Shown: positions 9,173 to 23,997, counted from the first letter of the stretch. The stretch is 64,000 bases of DNA from Burkholderia anthina (GCF_001547525.1 NZ_CM003769.1:899102-963101); one strand, 5' to 3'. Notes: generated by a model from the letters alone, not told the origin. Translations and numbers: made by a program.

Positions 9173-11301
9173 GGCGATCCTCGGGAAGGAGACTGATCGG
9201 GCGGCGGCACGGCCGCGACCGCGATCGCGGCCGCATGCGCGGCGACGTCGAGGCCCGCTTCCGGCCACGAGCGCGGGCCCGAGTCGGGCGTCGCGGTGTC
9301 GAGCAGGATCCGGTAATCGAGTACGGGCGCGGGCGGCATGAACGTGATGGTGTCGGCCGATGCGTTCAGCATCACGAGCAACGCCTCGGTGCGTCCGGTG
9401 CGGCCGGTGCCGACGCGCCGCATCGTCAGCGCGCGGCGTTCGCCGTCTTCCCACGCGGGGACGGTCAGCGCGTCGCCGCGTTCGTCGAACCATTCGATCT
9501 CGCGCATGCCCGGCGCGCCGTCGCGGTCGCCCGACGGGTAGCGCGGCGCCGACATCACCGGGTACATGCGCCGCAGCGCGGCGAGCCGCGACACGAAGCG
9601 GGTCATCTCCACGCCTTCGTCGCCGTGCGCCAAGTCCCAGTCGAGCCAGGACAGTTCGTTATCCTGGCAATACGCGTTGTTGTTGCCCTGCTGCGTGCGG
9701 CCGAATTCGTCGCCCGCCACGAGCATCGGCGTGCCGAGCGCGGTAAACAGCGTCGCGAGCATCGAGCGCGCGACGCGCCGGCGCACGTCGCGGATCGCCG
9801 CGTCGTCGGTCGGCCCTTCGGCGCCCCAGTTCGCGCTGCAGTTGTCGTCGCGGCCGTCGCGGTTGTCCTCGCCGTTCGCGTCGTTGTGCTTGCCCGCATA
9901 CGACACGAGATCGGCGAGCGTGAAGCCGTCGTGCGCGGTGACGAAATTGATCGATGCCCAGGTACGGCGCCGCCCGTGATTGAACAGGTCGGCCGAGCCC
10001 GACAAGCGTGCCGCCAGTTCCGGGCGCTGGCCAGCGTCGCCGCGCCAGAAGCGTCGCACGGTGTCGCGAAACCGGTCGTTCCACTCGGCGAAGCCGGGCG
10101 GATGGCGGCCGAGCTGATAGCCGCCGGGGCCGAGATCCCACGGCTCGGTGATGAGCTTGCGCTGCGCGAGCACGGGGTCCTGCCGCAGCGCGTCGAAGAA
10201 CCCCGCGCCGGGTTCGAAGCCGTGATCCTCGCGGCCGAGCGTCACGCCGAGATCGAAGCGGAAGCCGTCGATGTTGAACGCGGTGGCCCAGTAGCGCAGC
10301 GAATCCATCACCATCTGCACGACGCGCGGATGCGACATGTTCAGCGTGTTGCCGCACCCGGTTTCGTCGACGTGGTAGCGCGGATCGTCGGGCCGCAGCC
10401 GGTAATAGCTCGCGTTGTCGAGGCCGCGCCACGACAGCGTGGGCCCGAGCTGGTTGCCTTCGCACGTGTGGTTGTAGACGACGTCGAGCACGACCTCGAT
10501 GCCGGCCGCGTGCAACTGGCGCACCGCGATGCGCATTTCGTCGAGTCGCCGCGTCGTCAGATACGACGGCTCCGGCGCGAAGAACGCCGCCGTGTCGTAG
10601 CCCCAGTAGTTGCGCAGCCCGCGTTTCACGAGCTCGCGCTGCTGCAGGAACGCGTGAATAGGCAGCAGCTCGACCGTCGTCACGCCGATCGACAGCAGGT
10701 GATCGATGAACGCCGGATGCGCGAGCGACGCGAACGTGCCGCGCTCCGGCGGGCGCAGCCCGGCGCGGCGCATCGACGCGCCGCGTACGTGCGTCTCGTA
10801 GATCACGGTACTGCGCCACGGCACGTTCGGGCGCCGGTCGTTGCTCCAGTCGAACGCTTCGTCGACGACCACGGCTTTCGGCATCGCGGGCGCCGAATCG
10901 CGGCGGTCCATCGACAGATCGGCCCGATTCGAATGCACGCGATAGCCGAACAGCGCGTCCGACCAGCGGAACTGGCCGACCAGCTTGCGTGCGTACGGAT
11001 CGAGCAGCAGCTTGGTCGGATTGAAGCGATGGCCGTTCTGCGGCTGGTACGGACCGTCCGCACGAAACCCGTACACGGTGCCCGGATGCGCGTTGGGCAG
11101 GTAGCCGTGCCACACCTCGTCGGTGCATTCGGGCAGGTCGAGGCGCGCGAGTTCCTTGCGGCCGGTCGGATCGAACACGCACAGCTGAATGCGATGCGCG
11201 TGCGCGGAAAACACCGCGAAATTGGTCCCGAGACCGTCCCAGGTCGCGCCGAGCGGATAGCTGCGGCCGGATTCGAGACGGGTGGGGAGGGCGGTCGGCA
11301 T
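9169..11301 (-). CDS. glgX: Glycogen debranching enzyme (isoamylase type)
   Basis: GlgX hydrolyses alpha-1,6 branch points of limit-dextrinised glycogen. Its 710 residues are normal for the family, with an N-terminal CBM48 domain (GATWDGLGTNFAVFSAHA) and catalytic motifs VVLDVVYNHTCEGN, GFRFDLGVTLGRE (nucleophile), LITEPWDLGPGGYQLG (general acid Glu) and FVTAHDGFTLADLVSY. The ATG at 11301 has GGAG upstream. It is separated from glgB by 36 bp, the only real gap in the operon. It would supply linear dextrins to MalQ and TreYZ from the branched glucan made by GlgE and GlgB. Confidence 0.95.
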   Translation of the reverse strand: MPTALPTRLESGRSYPLGATWDGLGTNFAVFSAHAHRIQLCVFDPTGRKELARLDLPECTDEVWHGYLPNAHPGTVYGFRADGPYQPQNGHRFNPTKLLLDPYARKLVGQFRWSDALFGYRVHSNRADLSMDRRDSAPAMPKAVVVDEAFDWSNDRRPNVPWRSTVIYETHVRGASMRRAGLRPPERGTFASLAHPAFIDHLLSIGVTTVELLPIHAFLQQRELVKRGLRNYWGYDTAAFFAPEPSYLTTRRLDEMRIAVRQLHAAGIEVVLDVVYNHTCEGNQLGPTLSWRGLDNASYYRLRPDDPRYHVDETGCGNTLNMSHPRVVQMVMDSLRYWATAFNIDGFRFDLGVTLGREDHGFEPGAGFFDALRQDPVLAQRKLITEPWDLGPGGYQLGRHPPGFAEWNDRFRDTVRRFWRGDAGQRPELAARLSGSADLFNHGRRRTWASINFVTAHDGFTLADLVSYAGKHNDANGEDNRDGRDDNCSANWGAEGPTDDAAIRDVRRRVARSMLATLFTALGTPMLVAGDEFGRTQQGNNNAYCQDNELSWLDWDLAHGDEGVEMTRFVSRLAALRRMYPVMSAPRYPSGDRDGAPGMREIEWFDERGDALTVPAWEDGERRALTMRRVGTGRTGRTEALLVMLNASADTITFMPPAPVLDYRILLDTATPDSGPRSWPEAGLDVAAHAAAIAVAAVPPPDQSPSRGSP

Positions 11302-11337
11302 GGGGCGGTTCTCCGTGTCGAGGGCGCGAGTGAGTGA

Positions 11338-13544
11338 TCAGGCAGGGGTGAGCCACAGCGTCGCGAGCGGCGGCAGGCGCAAGGTCGCCGACCACGCCTC
11401 GCCGTGGGCCGGCACGGCTTCGGCCCACACGGCGCCGTCGTTGCCGGCGTTGGTGCCGCCGTACGTCGCGGCATCGGTGTTCATCAGTTCGCGCCAGTGG
11501 CCGGGCGCGGGCAGCCCGAGGCGGTAGCCGCTGCGCGGCACGGGCGTGAAGTTGCACACGGCGACGACGAGGTGCCCCGCATCGTCGCGGCGGGCGAACG
11601 CGAACACGCTGTTGTCGCGGTCGTCGCCGATCAGCCAGGAGAACCCGGCCGCGTGGCAGTCGAGCGCATGCAGCGCCGGTTCGGCCGCATACGTGCGGTT
11701 CAGATCCCGCACCAGCCGCTGCACGCCGCGATGCGCGGGCGCGTCGAGCAAGTCCCAGTGCGGTGTCGCATCGTGCGCGAACTCCGACCATTGCGCGAAT
11801 TCGCTGCCCATGAACAGCAGCTTCTTGCCGGGATGCGCCCACATGAAGCCGAAATACGCGCGCAGCGTCGCGAGCCGCTGCCACGCGTCGCCGGGCATCT
11901 TCGCGACGAGCGAGCCCTTGCCGTGCACGACCTCGTCGTGCGACAGCGGCAGCACGAAGCGCTCGGAGAACGCGTACACGAGCCCGAACGTCATCCGGTC
12001 GTGGTGATAGCGGCGATGGATCGGGTCTTCGTGCAGATACGCGAGCGTGTCGTGCATCCAGCCCATGTTCCATTTGAAGTCGAAGCCGAGCCCGCCGTCG
12101 GCGGTCGACGCGGTGACGCCGGGCCATGCGGTCGATTCTTCCGCGACGGTGACGACGCCGGCCGGCGCGGACGCACCGTGCAGCGTGTCGTTCAGCCGGC
12201 GCAGGAACGCGACCGATTCGAGGTTCTCGCGGCCGCCGTACACGTTCGGCACCCATTCGCCTTCCTTGCGCGAATAGTCGCGATACAGCATCGACGCGAC
12301 CGCGTCGACGCGGATGCCGTCCACGTGATAGCGGCGCGCCCATGCGAGCGCCGACGCGACGAGGAATGCACTGACTTCGGTGCGCCCGACGTTGAACACG
12401 CAGGTGTTCCAGTCGGGATGCATGCCTTCGCGCGGATCGGCATGCTCGTACAGCGCGCTGCCGTCGAATTGCGCGAGCCCGTGCGCGTCGTTCGGAAAAT
12501 GCGCGGGCACCCAGTCGACGATCACGCCGATGCCGGCCGCATGCGCGCGATCGACGAACCGCGCGAAACCCTCGACCGGCCCGAAGCGCGCGGACGGCGC
12601 GAACTGCGCGAGCGGCTGGTAGCCCCACGAGCCGCCGAACGGGTATTCGGCGATCGGCATGAACTCGACGTGCGTGAAGCCCATCCCCTTCACGTATGGA
12701 ATCAGCCGCTCGGCGAGTTCGTCCCAGGTCGCGCTGCGGTCCATCTGTTCGGGGATGCGCTGCCACGATTCCGGATGGACCTCGTAGATCGACCACGGCA
12801 CGCGATAGCGGTCGTCGTTGCGCGGCCGCGCGTGCATCCAGCCGTCGTCGTGCCATGCGAACGCGTGGAGCGCCGCGACGTCGGCGACCACCGATGCCGT
12901 GCTCGGCGGCGCCTCGGTCGCGCGCGCGCACGGGTCGGCCTTGTGCGGCAGCACGCGCCCGTCGGCCGCGCGCAGCTCGTACTTGTAGCGCTCGCCCGCG
13001 CCGATGCCCGGCACGAACAGCTCCCATACGCCCGACGGCCGCCGCAGCCGCATCGGATGGCGGCGCCCGTCCCATGCATTGAAATCGCCGACCACCGATA
13101 CGCGCTGCGCGTTCGGCGCCCAGACCGCGAAGCGCACGCCGTCGGTATCGTCGATGCGCACCGGTGTCGCGCCGAGGCAGTCGAGCACGGCATCGGGATC
13201 GCCGGCCGAGAAGCGCGCGAGCGCCGCTTCGTCGAGCAGCGTGCCGAATGCATACGCGTCGTCGGTGACCTGGTGCGCGTTCGGCCAGTCGATCGCAAGC
13301 AGGTAATGCGGCCAGCCGCCGTCGTGCGCGATCGTCCCCGCGAAGCAGCCGGCGCGATCGATGCAGGCGAGCGCGCCGAGCTCGGCGCCGTCCGGCGACA
13401 GCGCGCGCACGCGCTCCGCACCGGGCAGCAGCGCCCGCACGACGATCCGGTCGGCCTGTTCGTGCGGGCCGAGGCACGCAAACGGGTCGGGATGGCGGCC
13501 GGCGAGCAGCGCGTCGATATCGGCGCGTTCGAACAGCGTGTCGG

Positions 13545-13548
<4 letters not shown>
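11338..13548 (-). CDS. glgB: 1,4-alpha-glucan branching enzyme
   Basis: GlgB introduces alpha-1,6 branches into the linear alpha-glucan. The 736-aa protein starts [30 protein letters not shown], has the extended N-terminal and CBM48 modules (about 1-220), then [35 protein letters not shown] (nucleophile), [14 protein letters not shown] (general acid) and [17 protein letters not shown]. These are textbook GlgB motifs. The ATG at 13548 overlaps the treS stop by 4 bp. In organisms with GlgE, GlgB is required to turn the linear product into a branched glycogen-like polymer, so its position directly after glgE and treS fits. Confidence 0.95.
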
Positions 13549-16954
<3,406 letters not shown>

Positions 16955-16958
<4 letters not shown>

Positions 16959-19900
16959 CCGTGGGCTCCCGAGGAAGGTCGGGCGTCGTCCGGCGCGGGC
17001 GTCGCCGCCCGCGCGGCGCCCGGAGGCGGCGTGAGCCGCCAGATGGCGTACGGCCGCACGTGCGGATCGAGCGACACGTACTGGCGCTGGCCGCGCCAGG
17101 TCTGCGCGTGCGCGGCGTCCTGTTCGAGCGCATCGAGCGGCTCGCCGTCGGCCAGCCCGAGGCCGCGCCACAGCGCCGCATCGAGCGTGAAGTTGGCAGC
17201 CTGCGGATGCCACGGGTCGAGGCTGATCGCGACGACCACCACGCTGTCGAACGCGGGCGTCGCCTTCATGAACACGAGCACCGAATCGTTGTCCGCGTCG
17301 ACGAACGTGAGCCCGAGATGCGTCTGCAGCGCCGGGTGATCGCGCCGCGCGCGGTTCAGCCGCGCGATTTCCGCGCCGATGTGCGCGGCCTTGCTCCAGT
17401 CGCGCGCGCGCAGCTCGTATTTCTCCGCATCCGCGTATTCCTCGCTGTCCGGCAGCGGCGCCGATTCGCCGAGCTCGAAGCCCGAGTACAGGCCCCACGA
17501 GCCGGCCAGCGTCGCCGCGAGCGCCGCGCGGATCACGAACTGCGAGCGCGGCGCGTTCTGCAGGTGGCGCGGGTTGATGTCGGGCGTGTTGACGAAGAAG
17601 TTCGGCCGGAAGAATTCGCGGGCGGGGCCGGCCGTCAGCTCGGTCAGGTAATCGATGAAGTCGCGCTTCGACTCGCGCCACGTGAAATACGTATAGGACT
17701 GCGAGAAACCGACTTTCGCGAGGCGATACATCATCCCCGGGCGCGTGAACGCCTCGGACAGGAACACGACGTCCGGATGCCGGCCGCGCACGTCGTCGAT
17801 CATCCACGCCCAGAACGGCAGCGGCTTCGTGTGCGGGTTGTCGACGCGGAAGATCCGCACGCCCGCGTCGACCCAGAACAGCACCGCGTCGCGCAGCGCG
17901 AGCCACAGGTCGGGCAGCGCATCCGGCGCGTAGAAATCGGGATTCACGATGTCCTGGTAGCGCTTCGGCGGGTTTTCGGCGAAGCGCAGCGAGCCGTCGG
18001 GCCGCCACGCGAACCAGCCCGGATGCGCGGCGAGCCACGGATGGTCGGGCGAGCACTGGATCGCGAAATCGAGCGCGATCTCGAGCCCGTGCCCGCGTGC
18101 GGCATCGACCAGCGCGCGGAACGAATCGAGCGTGCCGAGCTGCGGATGCACGGCCGTGTGCCCGCCGTCGGGCGAGCCGATCGCATACGGACTGCCGACG
18201 TCGTCGGGGCCCGCGGTCAGGCTGTTGTTGCGGCCCTTGCGGGCCGACGTGCCGATCGGGTGGATCGGCGGGAAATACAGCACGTCGAAGCCCATGTCGC
18301 GGACGCGCGGCAAATGCGCGATCACGTCGTCGAACGTGCCGTGCCGGTGCGGATCGTCGCTCGCCGAGCGCGGAAACATCTCGTACCAGCTCGAGAAGCG
18401 CGCCTTGCGGCGTTCGACGTCGACGGGGTAGGTCGTCGCGTCGTGCGTGACGAACGGGCGGTAGCGCAGCGCCGCGTACGCATCGGCGAGTTCGGGCGCG
18501 CCGATCAGTGCGAGGCGGTCGTCGGGCGACGCGTCCTTGAGCCCGGCGGCGAGCCGTTCCATCTGCTTGCGCGCGCGCGGATCGACCGGCTCGGCGTGCT
18601 CCAGCGCGGTCGCGAGCAGCAGTTGCGCTTCGCGCACCTCCAGCGTGACGTCCTGGCCGGCCGCGCGCTTCTTGGCGATATCGGTGACGAGTGACGCCCA
18701 GTCGTCGCGCCACGCGACCACGCGGAATTCATGACGGCCGAGCCGGTCGAGCGTGACGCGCGCGTGCCAGCGGTCGTTCGGCTCGGCTTCGAACGGCACT
18801 TCGCGCCAGGTATCGTCGTCGGCGGCGCGCCACTGAAGCACGGCCGCCAGATGCGCGTGGCCGTCGGTGAAGATCGACGCACCGACGACGAGCGGCTCGC
18901 CGATCACGCGCTTGATCGCGAAGCGGCCGCCGTCGACCGACGGCTCGACGCGCTCGATCGCGATCCGGTCGGCCGCGAGCGCCGCCGACAGCACGGTGCG
19001 CTCACGCGCGGCGTCCGGGCGTGTCGTGACGGGCGGCGCCCGCCACGCGTGCAGCAGCGCATACGCGCCTGGCGCGAGCGTGAACGGTTCGAGCGCGGCA
19101 GGCGGATGCGCGTGCGCGCCGGCCTGCGTGACGACGCGCGTGAAGCCGCCCGGCACGCCGGGCAGGATCGTCGCGGGGTCGAGCGTGGCGGGCGCGTCGA
19201 GATCGGGATTCAACGCGATCAGCAACGCCGCGTCGTCATGGTCGAGCGACGGGCCCGTACCGCGCAGCAGCGCGGTCGCGTGCGCAGCCGGCGCGCACAG
19301 TTGCACGATTTCGCCGCGCGTCGCCGCGACCGGGGTGGCGCGGCGCCACGCATTCGCATCGGCGAGCGCGCCCGACAGGTCGAAACGTGCGTGCTCGAAT
19401 GCGGCGCGGTAACGTTCGGCATCCGCGTCGCGCGCCATCAGCGGCACCGTCACGCCGCGCTCGAATCCCATCGGCACGAGCCAGCCGGTGCCGACGGCCG
19501 CGGCCGTCCACAGCGCGCGGCGATACGCGCGGGCGACGGTGTCGTCCGACGCGTCGGGCCAGTCGTCGGCGAGACGCGGGCCGTCCGGCGCATCGGGGAA
19601 CGCGATCGGCGCGCCGATCCGACGCAGCAGCCGGTGTTCGTCCGCGAACCACGGCGCGCGCAAGTCCCACCAGCGCACCGATGAAAACACCGCGTCGAAC
19701 CCGGCGCCTTCGAGCTGCGCGAGCGCGTCGCGCGCATGGCCGGGCACGCCGGCGAGCACCGCAACGTCCGGGCGTGCGCGGCGCAGCGCCGCGCGCCACC
19801 CCGGCCACCAGTCGGCCGGCAGATGATGCGGTGCGTCGATCAGGAAGCCGGCCGCGCCCGCGTCGGCGAACGCCGCGAGATGCGCGCACCACCATGCCGA

Positions 19901-20347
19901 CAGCGCGTCGCGCACCGCTTCGTCGCCGGCGTTCGCATGCGCGATATCCAGCGCATGCGCGGTGCCGCGCGGATCGATCAGCGCGTCGTCGTGCGTGTGC
20001 TCGACGTACCAGTCCGGATGCTCGGCGCGCAGCGGGTTCTCGCGTGCGATGCGATCGGGCACGACCTCGAGCAGCAGGCGCAGCCCGTGGCCCTTCGCCA
20101 GTTGCGCGAGCCGCGAGAAGGTTTCGAGCGCGCTCGCGCGCGTCTCGAACGACCGGGCCGGCCGCCGGAAATCGGCCACGTGGCGCGGAAAGCCGGCGAC
20201 GCTCGCGGCCCAGAACGCGCCGACCAGCACGTGGTCGAAGCCCATTCCGGCGATATGCGCGAAGGTTTGCGGCCACGCGTCGAGCGGCCCGACGAGGCGG
20301 GCGTCGCAGAAGTAGAGGTGCGGAGCGAACGGCGGTGTGGAGTCCAT
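16955..20347 (-). CDS. glgE: Maltose-1-phosphate maltosyltransferase GlgE with degenerate N-terminal GH13 domain
   Basis: GlgE extends alpha-1,4-glucans with maltosyl units from maltose-1-phosphate. The protein is 1130 aa, against roughly 660-700 in actinobacteria. Residues from about 460 form the real enzyme: [17 protein letters not shown] (N domain), [33 protein letters not shown] with nucleophile D836, and [15 protein letters not shown] with acid/base E865. These match D394 and E423 of Streptomyces coelicolor GlgE with a constant offset of 442. Residues 1-440 look like a second, decayed GH13 barrel: [11 protein letters not shown] keeps D171, but the residue 29 further on, where the Glu should be, is G200 (VAVLAGVPG). 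It is the first gene of the operon; 151 bp separate it from the gene upstream and should hold the promoter, though I see no convincing -35/-10. Confidence 0.92.
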
Positions 20348-20498
20348 GGCGTGGCGCGGGCGGATGGCGGCGATCGGTAACGCAGCGGCATCGCAATCGG
20401 TGTGCCTGCCGCGCGATCACCGGCGGAACAGGGCGTGCACGGGAAGGCGGTTTGAAGGGGCCTGTCGTTTTTACATGACCGCCGAGGCCGCACCTGTA

Positions 20499-20987
20499 TT
20501 ACATGCGCGGGATGGACCGAATATCCGAGCTGTCGCCCGTCGCCGGATCATCGTCCGTATCCGGAATCGGCACACCGGGGTCATAGCGCACCACCTTGCC
20601 GTGTTCGATCCGGTGCGGGAACGACGGCGGCGCGTCCACTTCATCGCCGAAACGCGCACGCACGAACGCGCGCAGCAGCGCCACGCGCGCGTCGCGGCCG
20701 TGGGCGCCGCAGGTCGACGGGCCGTCGACGAAGGTGGCGTCGCATTCGACGTCGTCGCCGTGACGCGCGATCCGCAGGTCCTCCACGCGATCGAGCACCG
20801 CACCGGCGTCGGCCCACGACGCCGACGGCGCGAACGGCGCGTCGAGATGCCGGAATGCGTCGCAGGCGGCCGTTACGACGACGCTCGGCGCGACGGCCGT
20901 GAAACGCAGCGTGTCTTCATCGTCGGCGCACAACGCGCGTGCGCACCAGTAGTCGAGATCCTTTCCGTCGAGTGCGTCGGTTCGCAT
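20499..20987 (-). CDS. NinX-like (DUF2591) protein
   Basis: 162-aa cytoplasmic protein. The N-terminal LDGKDLDYWCARAL, the middle FAPSASWADAGAVLDR and the C-terminal VALLRAFVRARFGDEVDAPP follow the pattern of the phage P22 NinX/DUF2591 family (LDYWVA.A, SPS..W..GG, A.R..V...FG.EV). The function of that family is unknown. The ATG at 20987 follows GGAGGCAGCCC. It is the last gene of the mgtC-PLD-EEP operon, 29 bp after the EEP stop. Its presence outside a prophage suggests domestication; no other phage gene is nearby. Confidence 0.65.
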   Translation of the reverse strand: MRTDALDGKDLDYWCARALCADDEDTLRFTAVAPSVVVTAACDAFRHLDAPFAPSASWADAGAVLDRVEDLRIARHGDDVECDATFVDGPSTCGAHGRDARVALLRAFVRARFGDEVDAPPSFPHRIEHGKVVRYDPGVPIPDTDDDPATGDSSDIRSIPRM

Positions 20988-21016
20988 GGGCTGCCTCCGT
21001 CGGAGCGAGAAAAGGC

Positions 21017-21808
21017 TCACCGCGCAAGCGCCGTGCCCGTCGCGGGCGTCGCGCGCATCCGCGCGACCAGCGGATAGTGATCCGATGCGTGCCGCGCCCG
21101 CGCGCTGCGATGCACGACCACGTCGACCAGCAGTTCGCCCGGATGAATCCAGATCCGGTCCAGCGAGAACACCGGGCACACGGTCGGGAACGTGCGCGGC
21201 GCCGGCGCCCGCCGGAACCGCGTGACCAGCGCTTGCAGCGCGCGACCGCGCACGAACCACTCGTTGATGTCGCCGAGCAGGATCACCGGCATCGCGCCCG
21301 TGTCGAACGCCGCGAGCAGCCGCTGCACCTGCGCGCTGCGTTCGCTCGCCGACAGGCCGAGATGGGTCGCCACCACGCGGATCGGGCCGGCGCCGCACTC
21401 GATGTCGGCGTCGAGCGCGCCGCGCGGCTCGCGCGGGTGGAACGACAGGTCGAGCGTGCGCGCCGCGCGGATCGGGCAGCGCGACAGCACCGCGTTGCCG
21501 TAGCGGCGCTCCGGCGTGTCGATCGTCGGGCCGGCCACCGCGTGCATGCCGGTCGCGTCGCGCAGATGCGCGAGCACGTCCGGCGCGCGCGTGCCGCCGA
21601 GCGGCACCTCCTGCAGCGCGATCACGTCCGCGTCGAGTTCGTCGATCACCGCCGCGATCCGGTCGGCCGCGCGCGCCGGCCACGCGCCGTAGCCGCCGCG
21701 GATGTTGTAGGTCGCGATCCGCAGGTCGCGCCCGCCCGGCGCGGCGGCAGGCGCCGCGTCGGCGGTGACGACGTGCGGCGGCGGGGCCGCGTGTTTGCTC
21801 AGCGCCAT
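21017..21808 (-). CDS. Endonuclease/exonuclease/phosphatase (EEP) family phosphodiesterase
   Basis: 263-aa Mg-dependent phosphodiesterase. The EEP signatures are in order: LRIATYNIRGGYG (Asn of the metal site), VIALQEVPLGG (metal-binding Glu), VVATHLGLSASER (His), VILLGDINEWF (Asp/Asn) and HASDHYPLVARM (terminal catalytic His-Asp-His). Substrates in the family range from DNA to phospholipids and inositol phosphates. It overlaps the 3' end of the phospholipase D gene by 10 bp and is translated after GAGGA. Sharing an operon with a phospholipase D and a VTT membrane domain, a lipid or phosphodiester substrate at the inner membrane is a reasonable guess, but there is no signal peptide. Confidence 0.85.
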   Translation of the reverse strand: MALSKHAAPPPHVVTADAAPAAAPGGRDLRIATYNIRGGYGAWPARAADRIAAVIDELDADVIALQEVPLGGTRAPDVLAHLRDATGMHAVAGPTIDTPERRYGNAVLSRCPIRAARTLDLSFHPREPRGALDADIECGAGPIRVVATHLGLSASERSAQVQRLLAAFDTGAMPVILLGDINEWFVRGRALQALVTRFRRAPAPRTFPTVCPVFSLDRIWIHPGELLVDVVVHRSARARHASDHYPLVARMRATPATGTALAR

Positions 21809-23997
21809 CGTCGCAATATCCTCACGAGCAGGATCGACACGCCGACCAGCGCGAGGCCGATCGCCGCGAGCCACGCGAACGCGCCAGGGCCGGGATGGCT
21901 GAGCGCCGCGGTCAACTGATGCGCGAACGTGACGGTCAGCACGATGCCGGGCAGCATCCCGAGCGCGGTGCCGATCAGGAAGTCGCGCAGCCCGATGTGC
22001 GACGCGCCGGCGACGAGGTTCACGACGGTAAACGGCGCGATCGGCAGCAGCCGCAGCACGGCCATCGCGACCACGCCGCGCCGGCCGATGTGCTCGCTCA
22101 GCCGGTTCGCGCGCGGGCCGGCGAGCCGGCGCACCGCGTCGCGCCCGAGCCAGCGGCCGAGCGCGTAGGTCGCGGCGGCCGCCGCCATCGAGCCGACGCC
22201 CGCATACGCGAAGCCTGGCCATGCGCCGAACACGAGCCCCGTCGCGGCGATCAGCAGCGTGATCGGCACCGCGAAGGTCGCCGCGACCACGTAGGCGGCG
22301 AGCAGCAGCGCCGGCGCGGCCGGCAGCCGGGCGATGGCGGCCACCGCATGCGACAGCGACGCGACGTTCAGGTGCGCGCCCAGCGGCGTGAAGCGCCACG
22401 CGAGCGCGAGCGCGGCGATCGCGAGCACGATCGCTCCGAGCACGAAAAAACGCGCGGTGAGCGAGCGGTGCTGCTCGTGCGGCACGAATTCGCGCACGAA
22501 CCGGTCCGGCTCGATCGGCTGCTCGGGATCGAGCCGCGCGCTGACCGGCACGAGCGCCTCGAATTGCGGCGACACGGCCGGATCGAGCGTGCGCAGCGTG
22601 CGGCCGGGCTTCGCGCGCAGCCGGTCGAGCACGACGTTCGGCCGCTCCCCGCCCGCGAACGCGTCGGCCACCGCGGCGGGCGTCGTGCCGAGATGTTCGG
22701 CCAGCAGCCGCTCGCGCATGCCGGCGATCGCCGCGCGAATGCGTGGATCGCCTGCCGCGACGAGCGCGATGCAGCATTCGGTGTCGAGCAGCATCGAGCG
22801 GTTGTTCAGGTTCGCGCTGCCGATCACGATGCATTCGTCGTCGACGATCGCGACCTTGCTGTGCACGTTCACGCACGCGTCGCCGAGCCCGTCGACGTGC
22901 GGATACAGCAGCCGGTAGCGGTCGAAGCGGTCGGCCGACGCGAGCGTCGCGTGCAGCCGCGCGCGCAGCACGCCCATTGTCGCTTCCTGCAGCCAGCCGC
23001 TCTGCACCCGCGGCGCGACGACCGTCACGTCCGGCCCGTGCGCGTCGGCAAGGCGCGCGGACAACGCTTCGCGCACCACCGCCGCGGTGAAGTACTGGTT
23101 TTCGATATACAGGTGCCGGTGCGCGGCGCGGATCGTGTCCTCGACGAGCGCGCGCACCTGCAGCACCGGCTCGCGGCCGCCGTGGCGCGGCGCCGTATAC
23201 GCGATGCCGAGCCGCACGTCGCGCACGTCGACGCGCGCATCGGGCGGCCACGGATCGTCGTCGGCCGCCCGCTCGAGATGCCGCTGCGCGCGGATCGCGA
23301 TCGGGCGCCCGCAAGCCTGCAGCCAGCGCGAGCGCGCCTGTTCGCCGATCGCGGCGGCCGCGTCGCCGTCGAACATCGCGTGCACGTCGTGGAACGGCGC
23401 GTACGGCATGCCATGCTCGTCGCGGCGGCGCGGGTCGTCGGCCGCGTGGGCCGGCGTGTCCCAGCGGGCGCGCGTCAGGTCGAGGCCGCCGACGAACGCG
23501 AGCCGGTCGTCGATCACGACGAGCTTCTGGTGATGCGACGCGCCGCGCGGGTGTGCGTCGTCGAGCCGGAACCGGATGCCGCGATGCGCGCGCCAGCCGG
23601 CCCGATACACCGGCGGCCAGTCGCGCTCCAGGGCGTAGATCATCGCGAAGTCCCACGCGAGCACGTAGATGCGCAGGTTGTGGCGGGCGGACGCGAGCGC
23701 GTGCAGGAAGGCCGCGAGCGTGTCGGGCAGCGTGTCGCCGGCGCCCGCGGGCGCGAGCCGCATCCGGCTGTCCACGTCCCAGCCGACGATGAACACGGTA
23801 TGGCGCGCGCGCAGCAGCGCCGCGCGCAGCGTCGAGAAGTACGCGTCGCCGTCGACGAGCATCGCGAAGCGGTCCGCGCCGCGGATCGCGTCGCAGTTGC
23901 GCCCGCGCTCGAGCAGGCCGTGCCGCGGCGGGCCGTCCGCCGGCGCGGCGTCGATGCGCCGGTCCTCGGCGCGGGTCACGCGGTCCGGCACGATCAT
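21799..23997 (-). CDS. Phospholipase D fused to C-terminal VTT (DedA-like) membrane domain
   Basis: 732-aa fusion. The N-terminal two thirds carry both PLD catalytic motifs: HHQKLVVIDDRLAFVGGLDLT (first HxK) and VHSKVAIVDDECIVIGSANLNN (second HxK), followed by SMLLDTE, typical of the cardiolipin synthase/PLD superfamily. After about residue 480 comes a transmembrane segment (FFVLGAIVLAIAALALAW) and a VTT/SNARE-associated domain with AATGLVFGAWPGFAYAG, YALGRWLG and VNLVAGASHIGLRDFLIGT. Such PLD-VTT fusions would combine phosphatidyl transfer or hydrolysis with a possible lipid scramblase-like module. The ATG at 23997 overlaps the preceding stop by 4 bp, and in-frame codons upstream read as a non-coding frame. 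Confidence 0.88.
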   Translation of the reverse strand: MIVPDRVTRAEDRRIDAAPADGPPRHGLLERGRNCDAIRGADRFAMLVDGDAYFSTLRAALLRARHTVFIVGWDVDSRMRLAPAGAGDTLPDTLAAFLHALASARHNLRIYVLAWDFAMIYALERDWPPVYRAGWRAHRGIRFRLDDAHPRGASHHQKLVVIDDRLAFVGGLDLTRARWDTPAHAADDPRRRDEHGMPYAPFHDVHAMFDGDAAAAIGEQARSRWLQACGRPIAIRAQRHLERAADDDPWPPDARVDVRDVRLGIAYTAPRHGGREPVLQVRALVEDTIRAAHRHLYIENQYFTAAVVREALSARLADAHGPDVTVVAPRVQSGWLQEATMGVLRARLHATLASADRFDRYRLLYPHVDGLGDACVNVHSKVAIVDDECIVIGSANLNNRSMLLDTECCIALVAAGDPRIRAAIAGMRERLLAEHLGTTPAAVADAFAGGERPNVVLDRLRAKPGRTLRTLDPAVSPQFEALVPVSARLDPEQPIEPDRFVREFVPHEQHRSLTARFFVLGAIVLAIAALALAWRFTPLGAHLNVASLSHAVAAIARLPAAPALLLAAYVVAATFAVPITLLIAATGLVFGAWPGFAYAGVGSMAAAAATYALGRWLGRDAVRRLAGPRANRLSEHIGRRGVVAMAVLRLLPIAPFTVVNLVAGASHIGLRDFLIGTALGMLPGIVLTVTFAHQLTAALSHPGPGAFAWLAAIGLALVGVSILLVRILRRWR

